Below, piece by piece: positions 45,754-55,039 of a DNA stretch of 64,000 nt (position 1 is the stretch's first letter; each line of letters starts with the position of its first letter). The notes beneath the pieces are model-generated. The model was not told the DNA's origin, made no database searches, and saw only the letters and a list, made by a program, of their open reading frames with translations. Both the position numbers and the translations under genes were made by a program. The DNA comes from Roseateles koreensis. GTDB taxonomy: Bacteria; Pseudomonadota; Gammaproteobacteria; Burkholderiales; Burkholderiaceae_C. The DNA lies in NCBI RefSeq assembly GCF_028595305.1, contig NZ_JAQQXS010000003.1, positions 186,001 to 250,000 of the forward strand, in the 5' to 3' direction.

Positions 45754-46809
45754 TCAGAGCTCGCGTGATTCTTGGCGCAAAGCGGCGCCCAGCAAGGGAA
45801 TGCAGGCTGACAGGCGGGCGCTTTGCTGATCGGTGTTTGCTGTGATTGCAGGGTTTGCGGCAGCTGAGTCGAGGCCGCTGAATAGCGCGCCCAGGTTCAC
45901 GGCCTGGGTGCGCAAGCCCAGTTCGCGCTGCAGAAGCGCGGCCACTTCATCCCCATTTTTAGCGGCCAGCAGGTACAAGCGGGCCAGCGGCAAATCAGGC
46001 CAGGAGCGCTCCCACAGGTCAATGGAGCGTTGCAATTCAATGATCAGCACCGACTCTTCAGCATCGTCGTGGCGTGGATTGAAATCAGCGCCCGGGGTGT
46101 ACTCGAAGCCCAGCGGTTCGTCGACCTGTGGTTTGGTCGCCAGCGTGCCGGTGGCGCGGGCGTCTAGGCGGGGGTCGGCATCGAGCCGGCGGGTATAAAA
46201 CAGTTCACCGCCAGCGCTGATCGTTAGCAGGCATTGCCCGTCTTGCAGCAGCAGCGCTGCGGTGGCCCGGGCCTCCAGTTGTTCGGATTGGGCTTGGCGG
46301 GTTTGCAGGTTGCGCAAGGCACATTCCCAGGTGTCCACCACGCTCACAGGCATCTGCAGCGCCTGGCAGGTGGCGCTGAGTTCGGTGATGGCGCTGGTGC
46401 GCGCGGCGATGACAAACAACTGACGCTGCGTGCGGGGGGCGTCGCCGCCCACGTGCATGACGTCGAGGGTCAGGTCGTCCACGTGGATGTCCACCATCTC
46501 CTTGATTTGCCAACGTGCCGCTGCTTTCAGTTCTTCATTGGGCACGTTGGGTGTGTCCACTTTGAGCGTCTGGTATTGACCCGGCTCGGCCAGGGCCAAG
46601 ACCTCCCCGGCGTTGAGGCCCAGCGAGCGGATGGCCTTGTGGAAGGTCTCGGTGTCGTCTCCGTCAGCACGTACTGTGCCCCATTGCAGGATGCGCAGCG
46701 GCTCGCCCTGGGCCAGCTGGGGGTCGCACAAAACATAGGCGAACTGGCCGTCACCGTACCGGATGCACAAGCGCAGTTTGTTGTTTTGCTTCCCCCAGGG
46801 CCATTTCAT
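45754..46809 (-). CDS. mshI: MSHA biogenesis protein MshI (PilM-like)
   Basis: The product is 351 residues of the actin-like PilM/GspL cytoplasmic family. It begins MKWPWGKQNNKLRLCIRYGD, with a typical beta strand in place of the phosphate loop. EELKAAARWQIKEMVDIHVD is the conserved region in PilM/MshI proteins, and the rest follows the two-lobed ATPase-fold pattern. It should recruit the ATPases to the MshI2-MshJ platform. It starts 13 bases after mshQ, in the same unit. Confidence 0.87.
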   Translation of the reverse strand: MKWPWGKQNNKLRLCIRYGDGQFAYVLCDPQLAQGEPLRILQWGTVRADGDDTETFHKAIRSLGLNAGEVLALAEPGQYQTLKVDTPNVPNEELKAAARWQIKEMVDIHVDDLTLDVMHVGGDAPRTQRQLFVIAARTSAITELSATCQALQMPVSVVDTWECALRNLQTRQAQSEQLEARATAALLLQDGQCLLTISAGGELFYTRRLDADPRLDARATGTLATKPQVDEPLGFEYTPGADFNPRHDDAEESVLIIELQRSIDLWERSWPDLPLARLYLLAAKNGDEVAALLQRELGLRTQAVNLGALFSGLDSAAANPAITANTDQQSARLSACIPLLGAALRQESREL

Positions 46810-46822
46810 TGCATTCTCTCGA

Positions 46823-49800
46823 TCAATAATTTTCTCGTTGATAGACCACGCTGTCCGTCCCCCGATATAAGCCGAACGTGGCTCGGGCTGACGGATCTTT
46901 GTTGTAGCTGACTGCCCCCGCGCCGCACCAAGGCCCTTGCAAATAGCTCAGGCCAGCCGCCAGCGTTGCTGCCACCCCGGGTGTCCAGGCTTGCAGGCAG
47001 CTCTGATCGGTTACGGTGCTCAGGCTCAAGGACACATCGAGGCTGCCAGTGCGTCCGCCACCGGGTTTGGTCAAGGTCAATGCGCTGCTTCCGTTGGTCA
47101 AGGTGTAGCTGCTGGCTTTCAAGAGACCGTCGCTGGAGTTCAGTGTTTTCCGGTAGTTTCCGAAATTTACCGACTTGGCATCGACGGAAGTGCAACTGTC
47201 CAGGGTGTTAGTTATGAAGTTTGCGCCATCCCAGTACTGTGCCAGCAAGGGCAGGCTCAAGTCGCGATTTTGCGAGCCAATGGCGTTTTGGAGCCGCAAT
47301 TGTCCGAAGCGCAGTTGTATCGACGAGACGGGCTTCAAGGCGGTGTGGTCGTTGCCATTGGCCGGGCTGTCGGTGTCGAGGTCATAACTGTTCATGACCA
47401 CGCCATCCGAGTCAGCCGGTGCGATTCCGAAATTGCTGCCTGCAAAGGGGCCGTCGGGCGTTGCCAAACGTGAGACGGCCATGCTCAGTTGCACATCGGT
47501 GGATTGCCCGAGCCCCCAGGTTCCGCTGCTGGTGGCCGTCAGGCGCGCGCCGGTCTTGAACGGCGTGCTGCCCTGAATGCCCGCGGGATTGAGGTTGGTG
47601 AGCGCCAGCTTGGCAAAGCTGCCGGTGTAATTCTGCGTGGTGGCGCCCTGAGCGTTTTGCGCCGTGAGTGTGAAGCCAATCTTGAAGGCTTCACCCAGAT
47701 AGGTGAAGGTGGATGCCGGGCTGCAGGCGGCGTTGAGGCGATTCGTTAACACCGGACTGCTGACCGCGAACCCGGCGGGCACGAAACGGCCCAGGCGGTT
47801 GTTCTGCACGCTGCCGGTGAATACGGTGGCATTCAGAGTGAGGCCAGTTGTACCCAAAAAACTGTTGACCACGCCGTTGGTGTTGAGTAAAAAGCTGCCG
47901 ACCTCGCTGTACTTGAGATCGCTGACCGTGACTGTGCCGCCGCTGAAGCCCGTGATGGCCGGGTTACTGCCGCCGGTGTTGCTGAGGGTACCCAGCACGC
48001 CACCCGTGGGCGTCTGGCTACCGCTGCTGGGGCTCAGCGTCACGGCGCTGCTGAACCCGGGCGTTAGCCCGCCCGCGCTTACCTGGCTGAGTGTGGCGCT
48101 GGCGTCGACCGTACCGGTGTTGCTACTGTCGGCGCTGGCGCTCCAGCGATAGGCCCCCAAGGTGGCGCTGAAGGTGGCGCCGGCCGCTCCCCACTTGGTA
48201 TCGGTGGCGGCGCTGCCGGCGGGGTTGCTGACGCCAGCGAGCGTCAGTCCACTGACCGTGATGGCAAAAGGCCTGACGGTGAGATCCCCCAGGCTGCCGT
48301 TGATGCTGGTGGCAGCAAAGAGGGTGGAGTCGTCAAGCAGATTGAGGGTGTATTTGCCGATGTCGGTCGTGGCCAACGTCAGGGTGGCTACGCCGGCCGT
48401 GAAGCTGAGGCCATTCAGGTTGTTGCTGCCCGGCGTGGCGGCGGGCACGGTGAGGGCGGGGCTGACGATGGAGGGGGCCGTCCAGCTGCTGCCGTTGTCG
48501 GTGCGCCAAAGCTTGAGATTGCGGCTGCCGGTGTAGTCGGTTGCGATGCTGCAGACGCCGGTGGTGGCGTCCTTCTTCCAGAGCGCGACCTGCAGGTCGT
48601 GGTTGCGGCCGGCCACGACGATATTGGTGCCGGCGATCTTGTTGTTCAGGTCTTCGGACCAGACAAACGCGTTGTCTCTGAACTGGATGCTGGCCGACGT
48701 GCCCGTGGCGCTGGTCACGTTACTGTCTTGAACTGTGATCACCACGTTCTGGGCCAGGCTTTGGCTCAGTTTGAGATTGACCACGCCGGCATCGCCCGCC
48801 GCAAAGGTGTAGCTGGCTTGGCCGCTGTTGGCCGCGCCCGGCGTGAACGTGCCGGAGGGCGCTGGGCCGCTACTGACAGAAAAATCACCGCGTCCGGTGC
48901 TGCTGGTCAAGGTGATGGTGCCGGTGTAGCTGGTGATGGTGCTGCCGCTGCCATCTTTGGCCGTAACGGTGAATGCCTGCGGGCTGCAGGTTGACGCGCC
49001 GGTGGCCGCATTGACAACAAAGCTCGCCACCACAGGGGTGCAACTGCTGGCATTGCGACTGGTGCCATCGTAGTTTTTACCGGCCTTTTGGTTGGTGTAG
49101 ATGGTGCTGATGTTGGATGACGAAATGGCGCTGTTGAACACCATGAATTCGTCCATCTGGGCATTGAGCCCTTCGTGGGTGCCGACGTCCACGTCCCATG
49201 AAGCGCCGATCAGGCCTAGATTGCCTCGCGCCTGAAGGTTGACAGTTTCTTTGTAGCTGCCATCGATATAAAGCGCCGTCTGCCCGCCGGTGCCTACCAG
49301 ACCGACGTGGTGCCAGCCTGCTGCCAAGCTACTGAATTTGAAGGTGCCATTGACGATGTTGCCGGGCGTGTAGACGCCCCATTGCAAGCCATTCAGATCA
49401 TCGGTGTACAGCAAGTCACTGCCGCCGCTGATGGAGGCCAGGATGTGATAACGACTGCCGCCCGTCGAGAACGGGGTTTTCACCCAGGTGCTGACGCTCC
49501 AGTCGGTCGGAATCGGAATGTTGGTGTCGGGCGTGATGTAGCGCGAGCCCGTGCTGCCTGTCAGATTGGCATAACGATTGAGCACGACCGGCGCGTTGCC
49601 ACCCGTGGTAGCACCCAACACGGCGGTGGCGGGGTAGCCGCCTCGGTTGTCCACCACTTCACCTGAGTTACCGTTGTAGCTGCATTCGTCGAAATGGTAG
49701 TCGGCGATGGGCGTGGGCATGCAGGCGGGCGGCATGGGGTAGCTGGTGTTGTTGGTGACACAGCTGTTGCTGCAACTGCCACCACAACACACGCTGTGGA

Positions 49801-50851
49801 TGCTGGCCAGATATTCCAATGTGATGTTGGCCGAGGAGCTTGACCGCACGCAAGCTTGGGCAATGGCCGATTGATTGAACAAGATCGTGCCGCTGGTGGT
49901 GGTGACGTCGCCAACCACCTTGGCCGAAAAGCCGAAGCTCACCGAGCCTGTGCCGCCATTGATCTTGCCCGATACCACCGCATTTTGCGCCAGGACTATC
50001 GAGCCGGTCGTGTTCAAACTACCGCCGACCTGCCCCTGGTAATCAAGGCTGATCATGGCGCCTGATGTGCTGGTGACATCGCCACCTACCACGGTGGCTT
50101 GCCCTAAGGTGACTTGCCCTTTGGCACTTACATAACCCGTTACTTGACCTTGATACGCGAGTGCCACCGTACCGCCGGTGCTGCTCACATTGCCGGTAAC
50201 AACCGAAGCCTGGCCCACGCTGATGTTGCCTGCCGTGGCGATAGTGCCTTTTACTTGCGAGTTTAAATCCGTGCTCACCGCGCCGCTGGCGCTGGTGATG
50301 CCGCCGTTGATCACGCAGTTCTGGCCCACGGTGACAGCGTTCGCACCGCTGTTGCTGATCGCCCCGCCCACGGACACACAGTCGCCCAGATTGATGCTTC
50401 CGGCGGAGGTGAGCGTGCCGCCGAGCACCAGGCCCACATTGGTTGCATTGACCGAGCCCGCCGTCACATTGCCCATGATGACGGTTTGATAGCCCGTGGT
50501 GAGCGTGCCCGCCACCTGAAGATTGAGATCGCTGGCAGCGCCCCCGGCGTTGATGGTGGCGCTGGTGTCGATGCTCAGTGTGCCGGTGAACTTGAGCGTG
50601 GCAGGTTTGGGCGTCCCGATGCTGACGGTGTCGGTATAACCCAGGGTCAATGAGCCGCAGGTGTAGGTCGATCCCGCTGCGGTGCACCCTGCGGGCAGAT
50701 TGCCCGGAAAGGCGTAGGCGGTGGCCCGAGCGGGCTGGCTGAAGCCGATGCCGGCCAAGCAGAGCAGGGCTAGCGCGATGAGGTGGCACGCACTTCGCCA
50801 GCAGCGCGCAAGCCAGTCCAGCAGTCGAGGTCGTGGATTATTTATGGGCAT
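46823..50851 (-). CDS. mshQ: MshQ-like giant pilus-associated surface protein
   Basis: The product is 1342 residues. Signal peptide (about 1-44, ending ARA). Residues 95-345 are a repetitive Gly/Thr/Val-rich stretch with a near-regular alternation such as GQATVVGGDVTSTSG and GQASVVTGNVSSTGG, predicted beta-solenoid (bactofilin-like). A cysteine cluster (355-390; CCGGSC, CVTN, CMPTP, DEC) follows, then a LamG/concanavalin-type domain (about 385-590; WSVSTWVKTP, GWHHVGLVG, MDEFMVFN), an Ig-like segment (605-715), and a DUF6701-type C-terminal half (720-1342). It sits after the minor pilins, the MshQ position. It probably serves as pilus-tip or surface adhesin; the exact role is inferred. Confidence 0.82.
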   Translation of the reverse strand: MPINNPRPRLLDWLARCWRSACHLIALALLCLAGIGFSQPARATAYAFPGNLPAGCTAAGSTYTCGSLTLGYTDTVSIGTPKPATLKFTGTLSIDTSATINAGGAASDLNLQVAGTLTTGYQTVIMGNVTAGSVNATNVGLVLGGTLTSAGSINLGDCVSVGGAISNSGANAVTVGQNCVINGGITSASGAVSTDLNSQVKGTIATAGNISVGQASVVTGNVSSTGGTVALAYQGQVTGYVSAKGQVTLGQATVVGGDVTSTSGAMISLDYQGQVGGSLNTTGSIVLAQNAVVSGKINGGTGSVSFGFSAKVVGDVTTTSGTILFNQSAIAQACVRSSSSANITLEYLASIHSVCCGGSCSNSCVTNNTSYPMPPACMPTPIADYHFDECSYNGNSGEVVDNRGGYPATAVLGATTGGNAPVVLNRYANLTGSTGSRYITPDTNIPIPTDWSVSTWVKTPFSTGGSRYHILASISGGSDLLYTDDLNGLQWGVYTPGNIVNGTFKFSSLAAGWHHVGLVGTGGQTALYIDGSYKETVNLQARGNLGLIGASWDVDVGTHEGLNAQMDEFMVFNSAISSSNISTIYTNQKAGKNYDGTSRNASSCTPVVASFVVNAATGASTCSPQAFTVTAKDGSGSTITSYTGTITLTSSTGRGDFSVSSGPAPSGTFTPGAANSGQASYTFAAGDAGVVNLKLSQSLAQNVVITVQDSNVTSATGTSASIQFRDNAFVWSEDLNNKIAGTNIVVAGRNHDLQVALWKKDATTGVCSIATDYTGSRNLKLWRTDNGSSWTAPSIVSPALTVPAATPGSNNLNGLSFTAGVATLTLATTDIGKYTLNLLDDSTLFAATSINGSLGDLTVRPFAITVSGLTLAGVSNPAGSAATDTKWGAAGATFSATLGAYRWSASADSSNTGTVDASATLSQVSAGGLTPGFSSAVTLSPSSGSQTPTGGVLGTLSNTGGSNPAITGFSGGTVTVSDLKYSEVGSFLLNTNGVVNSFLGTTGLTLNATVFTGSVQNNRLGRFVPAGFAVSSPVLTNRLNAACSPASTFTYLGEAFKIGFTLTAQNAQGATTQNYTGSFAKLALTNLNPAGIQGSTPFKTGARLTATSSGTWGLGQSTDVQLSMAVSRLATPDGPFAGSNFGIAPADSDGVVMNSYDLDTDSPANGNDHTALKPVSSIQLRFGQLRLQNAIGSQNRDLSLPLLAQYWDGANFITNTLDSCTSVDAKSVNFGNYRKTLNSSDGLLKASSYTLTNGSSALTLTKPGGGRTGSLDVSLSLSTVTDQSCLQAWTPGVAATLAAGLSYLQGPWCGAGAVSYNKDPSARATFGLYRGTDSVVYQRENY

Positions 50852-50858
50852 GGCGGCA

Positions 50859-51347
50859 TCACCTCACCAGGCGGCGCGTGAGCTGCCGTTCAACATAGCT
50901 GGGGTTCAAGTTCGCGGTGGTCGGGCAGGCGCCGGCGGTTGGTGCGTTGCAGGCCGTGGCCGTTACTTGGTAGAAGTTGAAGATGGTGCCGCCGTCGCTC
51001 CCGCTGCTGAGGCTGCAATTCACTGTGACGACGAAGTCGCTCAGATTGCCTGTCAGCGCGATGTTGGTGTTGGCGAAGCATGCTGGTGCGCTGGCGCCGC
51101 GCAGGATTTGCAAATTGGCCCATTCCAGCCCGGCGTTGGCGCTTTGCATGGCTTTTGACGCCGCGAGTTCGCTGCTGAAGCCCAGTTGCTGGCGCATGCT
51201 GAAGCGGGCCATCGCCGCGCCCAGGGCCACCAACACCACCAAAATGAACAGCATGGAGATCATGGTGAAGCCCAGCTGCCGTCGGCTTTCGAAGTCAGGG
51301 CATGTTGTCGACATGGATGGCATGGTAAAGCGAGACGGTTTCAGCAT
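50859..51347 (-). CDS. mshP: MSHA minor pilin MshP
   Basis: The product is 162 residues from ATG 51347; ATGs at 51323 and 51314 are also possible, the last giving a 15-residue leader. The prepilin site RRQLG/FTMISMLF is followed by a hydrophobic helix of about 20 residues. Position 5 after cleavage is serine, not the usual glutamate. Several cysteines follow (ACF, VNC, TAC, GAC), likely in disulfides. The start overlaps mshO by 20-53 bases. Confidence 0.82.
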   Translation of the reverse strand: MLKPSRFTMPSMSTTCPDFESRRQLGFTMISMLFILVVLVALGAAMARFSMRQQLGFSSELAASKAMQSANAGLEWANLQILRGASAPACFANTNIALTGNLSDFVVTVNCSLSSGSDGGTIFNFYQVTATACNAPTAGACPTTANLNPSYVERQLTRRLVR

Positions 51348-52158
51348 TCAAGCGGGAGTCGCCGTTCAGGGTCATGCGCAGCGTAAAGAGGGCTGCACGT
51401 GAGGCCACCGCTGCTGGCGCGTAGCTGAACTGGCAAGACCTGACCCCAGTAGCCAAGACGCTGACCGTGCCGCCACTGGGTGGATTGGGTTGCGTGGCTT
51501 GAAAACCATAGCCTTGGTAGCGGCTGAGCGTTTGCACACTGGGACTGGTGTCGCAGCGGTACGTGACCGGCGTGCTGACCGCGTAGACCCGGTAGGGCGG
51601 GGATTGCAGCGCAACCGGTAACGGGGCGAGCGAACTGATGGTGATATTGGTGGCCAGGCCCGCGCCATTCGTCGCCATGCGGCGGTTGGAGGTGGCTTGG
51701 GTGCCGGCGCCGCTGTTGTCGGCGTAGGCGTTGGCATCGGGTACATCCGGGCCCAGGTTGTAGAACACCAGTTGCTGGTTGCTGCCCAGCGTCAAGCCCG
51801 GCCCGACCAGGTTGAAGCTGGTGTCCAGCACGCCAAACAGCAGCGGGTCTGCACCTTGCGTGGCGTAGCGGGCTGCGCCGGTGGTGGGAATCAACTCCAG
51901 GCTGAGCCCGTCAGCGCTGACGCGACCGCTGTTGGGGAGTGACAGCGCCAGATCACGGCCGATGCGCCGCAGGGCGGTGTCAGCTTGATCCACCATCTGG
52001 TTGCGTGCCGCGCTGGCCAGATAGGCTTGAACAGGCGCCACGATGAAGACGCTGACAATCGCCGCCAAAATGCTGGTCAAGACAATCACGATCACCATCT
52101 CGATGAGGGTGAAGCCGTATTGCCGCCGCTGCTGCAGCGCTTTCCTAGAGCGCGGCAT
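51295..52158 (-). CDS. mshO: MSHA minor pilin MshO
   Basis: The product is 287 residues, the usual large MshO type. The leader MPRSRKALQQRRQYG is followed by the cleavage site and FTLIEMVIVIVLTSILAAI with Glu5 present. The large C-terminal domain contains RYATQGADPLLFGV, and a cysteine pair (RCD ... SCQ). It overlaps mshD by 14 bases and mshP on the other side. Confidence 0.88.
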   Translation of the reverse strand: MPRSRKALQQRRQYGFTLIEMVIVIVLTSILAAIVSVFIVAPVQAYLASAARNQMVDQADTALRRIGRDLALSLPNSGRVSADGLSLELIPTTGAARYATQGADPLLFGVLDTSFNLVGPGLTLGSNQQLVFYNLGPDVPDANAYADNSGAGTQATSNRRMATNGAGLATNITISSLAPLPVALQSPPYRVYAVSTPVTYRCDTSPSVQTLSRYQGYGFQATQPNPPSGGTVSVLATGVRSCQFSYAPAAVASRAALFTLRMTLNGDSRLNAETVSLYHAIHVDNMP

Positions 52159-52726
52159 TGGGGGAGTGGCGGGTGCGATACCCGCTGAGTACGACCTGGG
52201 TGCCGCCAGGGCCTGTTACGGTCACCGTGATGAGCAAGGCGTCACCACTGGCCTGGGTGATGGTGCCCAACGCAGCATTGGCCACCGTCACACTGGCGGC
52301 GTAGTTGGTCAGCCCGGGGACGGCGCTCCCGCTGATATCGAGAATGCCGCTATTCATGGCAAAGCCGTGATAGTCGTTGACGTTGTCGAATTGCGGTGTG
52401 GCGTAGCGGGTTTCACCCGACTCGGGACCGATGCTCTCCGCCAAGCTGGCGCAGCCTGTTGGGCCGATGGCACTGCTGGTGGCGGTTTCGAGTTGGGCGT
52501 CGTCGGGATCGCAAAAGGTGAAGGGCATCAACTGCACTTCTTCCATCAGAGACTCAGCAACGGCCAGGGCTTGGCGTTGGCTTTGGGGATCGGCGCTGGT
52601 GCTGCCGGCTTGTAGAAATATTTTGAGCACGCCCGCCAAGGCCGCACCAACCACCACGATGAACATGATCAACTCAATCAGCGACAGGCCGCGTTGGCCT
52701 GCAGTTGGGCGGGGTGAATGCTTCAT
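52145..52726 (-). CDS. mshD: MSHA minor pilin MshD
   Basis: The product is 193 residues. The leader MKHSPRPTAGQRG precedes LSLIELIMFIVVVGAALAG, with Glu5 present and Leu in place of Phe1. The body includes RQALAVAESLMEEVQLMPF, typical of PilV/MshD-like minor pilins, and FCD/GCAS cysteines. The ATG at 52726 overlaps the mshC stop by 4 bases; a longer frame upstream is only the antisense-like overlap with mshC. Confidence 0.88.
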   Translation of the reverse strand: MKHSPRPTAGQRGLSLIELIMFIVVVGAALAGVLKIFLQAGSTSADPQSQRQALAVAESLMEEVQLMPFTFCDPDDAQLETATSSAIGPTGCASLAESIGPESGETRYATPQFDNVNDYHGFAMNSGILDISGSAVPGLTNYAASVTVANAALGTITQASGDALLITVTVTGPGGTQVVLSGYRTRHSPNAAL

Positions 52727-53205
52727 GGCCCTCTGCGGAACAGGCCGCTGTCGGTCTCCGCCACATAGGCCTGGGTGTAGCTGCCATAGCTGACGGTCAC
52801 CGGCATGGCGGTCCCGGTGGAAGTTAGGCTGGTGCCGCTGTTGTTGGCGTTGAACACTACGGTGCGAGGGCCCGCCTCGGCGATGCAAGGGCTGGCGGTG
52901 ACGGGGCAGGCCATGCTGTCAATCGCCGCGCCGGAGGCATAGGCGAAGCTCACACCCGTGGTGCTGAGCGTGGCGATGATGGGGCGGCGTTGCACCAGTG
53001 ACAGGCGCAACATGGCCTGCATCTGGCTTTGCAGATCGTCACCGAAAGCGACCAGCCGCCACATCGTGGTGTCGATCAACTTGGGCAAGGCAAATATGGC
53101 CAGCGTCCCGATCAGGACGATGACCATCACCAATTCGATGAGCGTGAAGCCCGCTGAACGCCTCACAGCGCCAAAGCGACTGGCATGCCGAGAAGGGGCT
53201 CGCAT
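52723..53205 (-). CDS. mshC: MSHA minor pilin MshC
   Basis: The product is 160 residues. An unusually long leader (19 residues, RRSAG end) precedes FTLIELVMVIVLIGTLAIFA with Glu5. A pseudopilin-like body follows with a cysteine pair (MACPVTASPCI). It starts 13 bases after mshA and overlaps mshD by 4 bases, so the pilins are translated together. Confidence 0.88.
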   Translation of the reverse strand: MRAPSRHASRFGAVRRSAGFTLIELVMVIVLIGTLAIFALPKLIDTTMWRLVAFGDDLQSQMQAMLRLSLVQRRPIIATLSTTGVSFAYASGAAIDSMACPVTASPCIAEAGPRTVVFNANNSGTSLTSTGTAMPVTVSYGSYTQAYVAETDSGLFRRGP

Positions 53206-53218
53206 GCCGGCTGGGGGC

Positions 53219-53605
53219 TCAGTTGATGCCGATGGCGGTATAGGTGGACGTGATGGTCGAATCCACCGAATCCTGCACCGTGCAACTGGACACCGAAGTG
53301 TCAGCCGAGACCGCTGAGGCTGCGATGGCGGGTGTGATCACCACGGTAGCGGGCATGCCGCCTTGCAACGCATTGGCCACCGTGCCGCAGGTGGTGATGG
53401 CCACACCTTTGGTCGAGTTTGCCTTGCGCGCCGCATAGTTGACGGCAGAAGCACTGCTCAGCGCACCTGCCACGCCAGCGACGGCAGCTTTTTGAGCATC
53501 GCTCTTGATGTCAATGAATTTGGGCAAAGCCACTGCGGCCAGAACGCCCAGAATCACGATCACCATGACCAATTCAATCAAGGTAAAGCCGGCTTGTTTT
53601 TTCAT
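53219..53605 (-). CDS. mshA: MSHA major pilin MshA
   Basis: The product is 128 residues with a six-residue leader, MKKQAG, then FTLIELVMVIVILGVLAAVA. Mature length is about 122. The globular part has two cysteines (TTCGT and SSCTV), as expected for the C-terminal disulfide loop of MSHA pilins. AAGGAAG precedes the ATG at a good distance. A 196-base gap upstream contains a promoter candidate, fitting the need for high pilin expression. No separate MshB copy was found. Confidence 0.9.
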   Translation of the reverse strand: MKKQAGFTLIELVMVIVILGVLAAVALPKFIDIKSDAQKAAVAGVAGALSSASAVNYAARKANSTKGVAITTCGTVANALQGGMPATVVITPAIAASAVSADTSVSSCTVQDSVDSTITSTYTAIGIN

Positions 53606-53668
53606 GATCTTCCTTCGGAGGATTGATGGAGCGAATGGGGGTGAATGCTGTACAGCAGCACAAACGAC

Positions 53669-53699
53669 TTTATATCGGGCGGGAGAACCCTAACTTCAA
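53669..53699 (-). promoter_or_regulatory. Candidate sigma-70 promoter of mshA
   Basis: On the minus strand TTGAAG (53699-53694) is followed after 17-19 bases by GATATA/TATAAA (53676-53669), about 64 bases before the mshA start. The 196-base gap between mshG and mshA is the only long gap inside the pilus locus, which supports an internal promoter. Confidence 0.45.
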
Positions 53700-53801
53700 A
53701 AATCGATGTACTTCGCCCCGCTAATTTGCATCGTTATGATGAAATTACCACGAATTCCCGTCGGGTTAGGCTTGCTGTTTCGGATGGACCTGCGAGCGGC
53801 C

Positions 53802-55037
53802 TCAGCCGCCTCGGCCCATCGCCGCCTGGCCGAGATTCCACAGCGGCAGAAACACACCCAGCGCGAGGATCAGCACCATGACGCCGATCACCAGCAGCAA
53901 AATCGGCTCGATGGAGGCGGACAAACCTTTGATGCTGTAGTCGGTCTCGCGTTCATACATCTGGGCGATTTCCAGCATCAGGGCGTCAAGCTCGCCGGTT
54001 TCTTCACCCACCGCAATCATTTGCAGCACGATGGGCGTGAACACGCCCGCCGCTGCGGCGCAGCGTGAAATGCTTTCGCCGCGTTCCACGCCGTCCCGCA
54101 TTTGTTCGATGCGTCCACCGATGTAGGCGTTCTCAACGGTTTGGGCCACCACCGTCATCGCCTGACTGATGGGCACGCCCGAGCTGTAGGCCAGCGAGAA
54201 GCTGCGGGCAAAGCGGGCCAGCGTGGCCTTCAAGATGATCTCTCCGGCGATGGGCAGGCGCAGTTTTCGGCGGTCCCAGCGATAGCGCCCTTTGGGCGTT
54301 TCCAGCCAAGCGCGTACCAGCATGACAATGGCGGCTGAACCCGCCACGACCATTGGCCACCAGCGCAGGGTCCAGGCCGAAAAACCGAGCAAGATGCGCG
54401 TCATCAAGGGCAACTCAGCCTTGAAGCCAGCGAACACGGTGGCAAAGGTCGGCAGCACGAAAATATTGATGACCACCAGGGCAATGGCCATGGCGGCAAT
54501 CACCATCGTCGGGTAACGCAAGGCTTGTTTGATGCGGGCGCGGATGTCCAGCTCGAATTCCAGATGCTGCGAGAGGCGCAGCAGCACCTCGGTGAGCTTG
54601 CCCGTCATCTCGCCCACCCGCACCATGGCGATGTAGAAGGGGCTGAAGACCGTATCGTGCCGGCCCATGGCGGTCGACAGGTCGCGGCCCTGATCGAGGC
54701 TGGCCCGCAGGTCTTGCAGGAGGGCGATCATGGCCACATGCGCCGTGGAGGCTTCCAGCCCCGCCAGCGCTCGCAAGATGGGGACGCCAGATCGTTGCAG
54801 GGTGTAGAGCTGGCGGGTCATCAACAAGCAGTCTTCGGTGCTGACAGGCCGGGCGCGCAGCGTTTGAAAAATAGTTTGCTTGGGGGCCGACACGCTGCCC
54901 CCGTTGACGGTGATGCTGACGGGAATGACGCCGCCCGCCATCAGCTGCGCCGCTACGGCGTCAACGTCGGCGGCGTCCAGCACACCGTCCAATAATTCAC
55001 CGCGGCTGTTGCGGCCTTGCCAGGCAAAGGCTTGCAT
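53802..55037 (-). CDS. mshG: MSHA pilus platform protein MshG (GspF/PilC-like)
   Basis: The product is 411 residues of the GspF family, the inner-membrane rotor at the centre of the assembly machine. It begins MQAFAWQGRNSRGELLDGVL and has two cytoplasmic GspF domains (about 70-195 and 275-395) with three membrane helices (near 175-195, 220-245 and 385-405). SYSSGVPISQAM and GEETGELDALM are the family-conserved stretches. It starts two bases after mshE and is followed by the promoter region of mshA. Confidence 0.92.
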   Translation of the reverse strand: MQAFAWQGRNSRGELLDGVLDAADVDAVAAQLMAGGVIPVSITVNGGSVSAPKQTIFQTLRARPVSTEDCLLMTRQLYTLQRSGVPILRALAGLEASTAHVAMIALLQDLRASLDQGRDLSTAMGRHDTVFSPFYIAMVRVGEMTGKLTEVLLRLSQHLEFELDIRARIKQALRYPTMVIAAMAIALVVINIFVLPTFATVFAGFKAELPLMTRILLGFSAWTLRWWPMVVAGSAAIVMLVRAWLETPKGRYRWDRRKLRLPIAGEIILKATLARFARSFSLAYSSGVPISQAMTVVAQTVENAYIGGRIEQMRDGVERGESISRCAAAAGVFTPIVLQMIAVGEETGELDALMLEIAQMYERETDYSIKGLSASIEPILLLVIGVMVLILALGVFLPLWNLGQAAMGRGG

Positions 55038-55039
55038 GT

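Noticed and set aside
49856-50700. Repetitive DNA in mshQ that might suggest a CRISPR or tandem array
   Set aside because: The repeats are imperfect at DNA level and reflect protein-level beta-solenoid repeats; no spacer/repeat structure.
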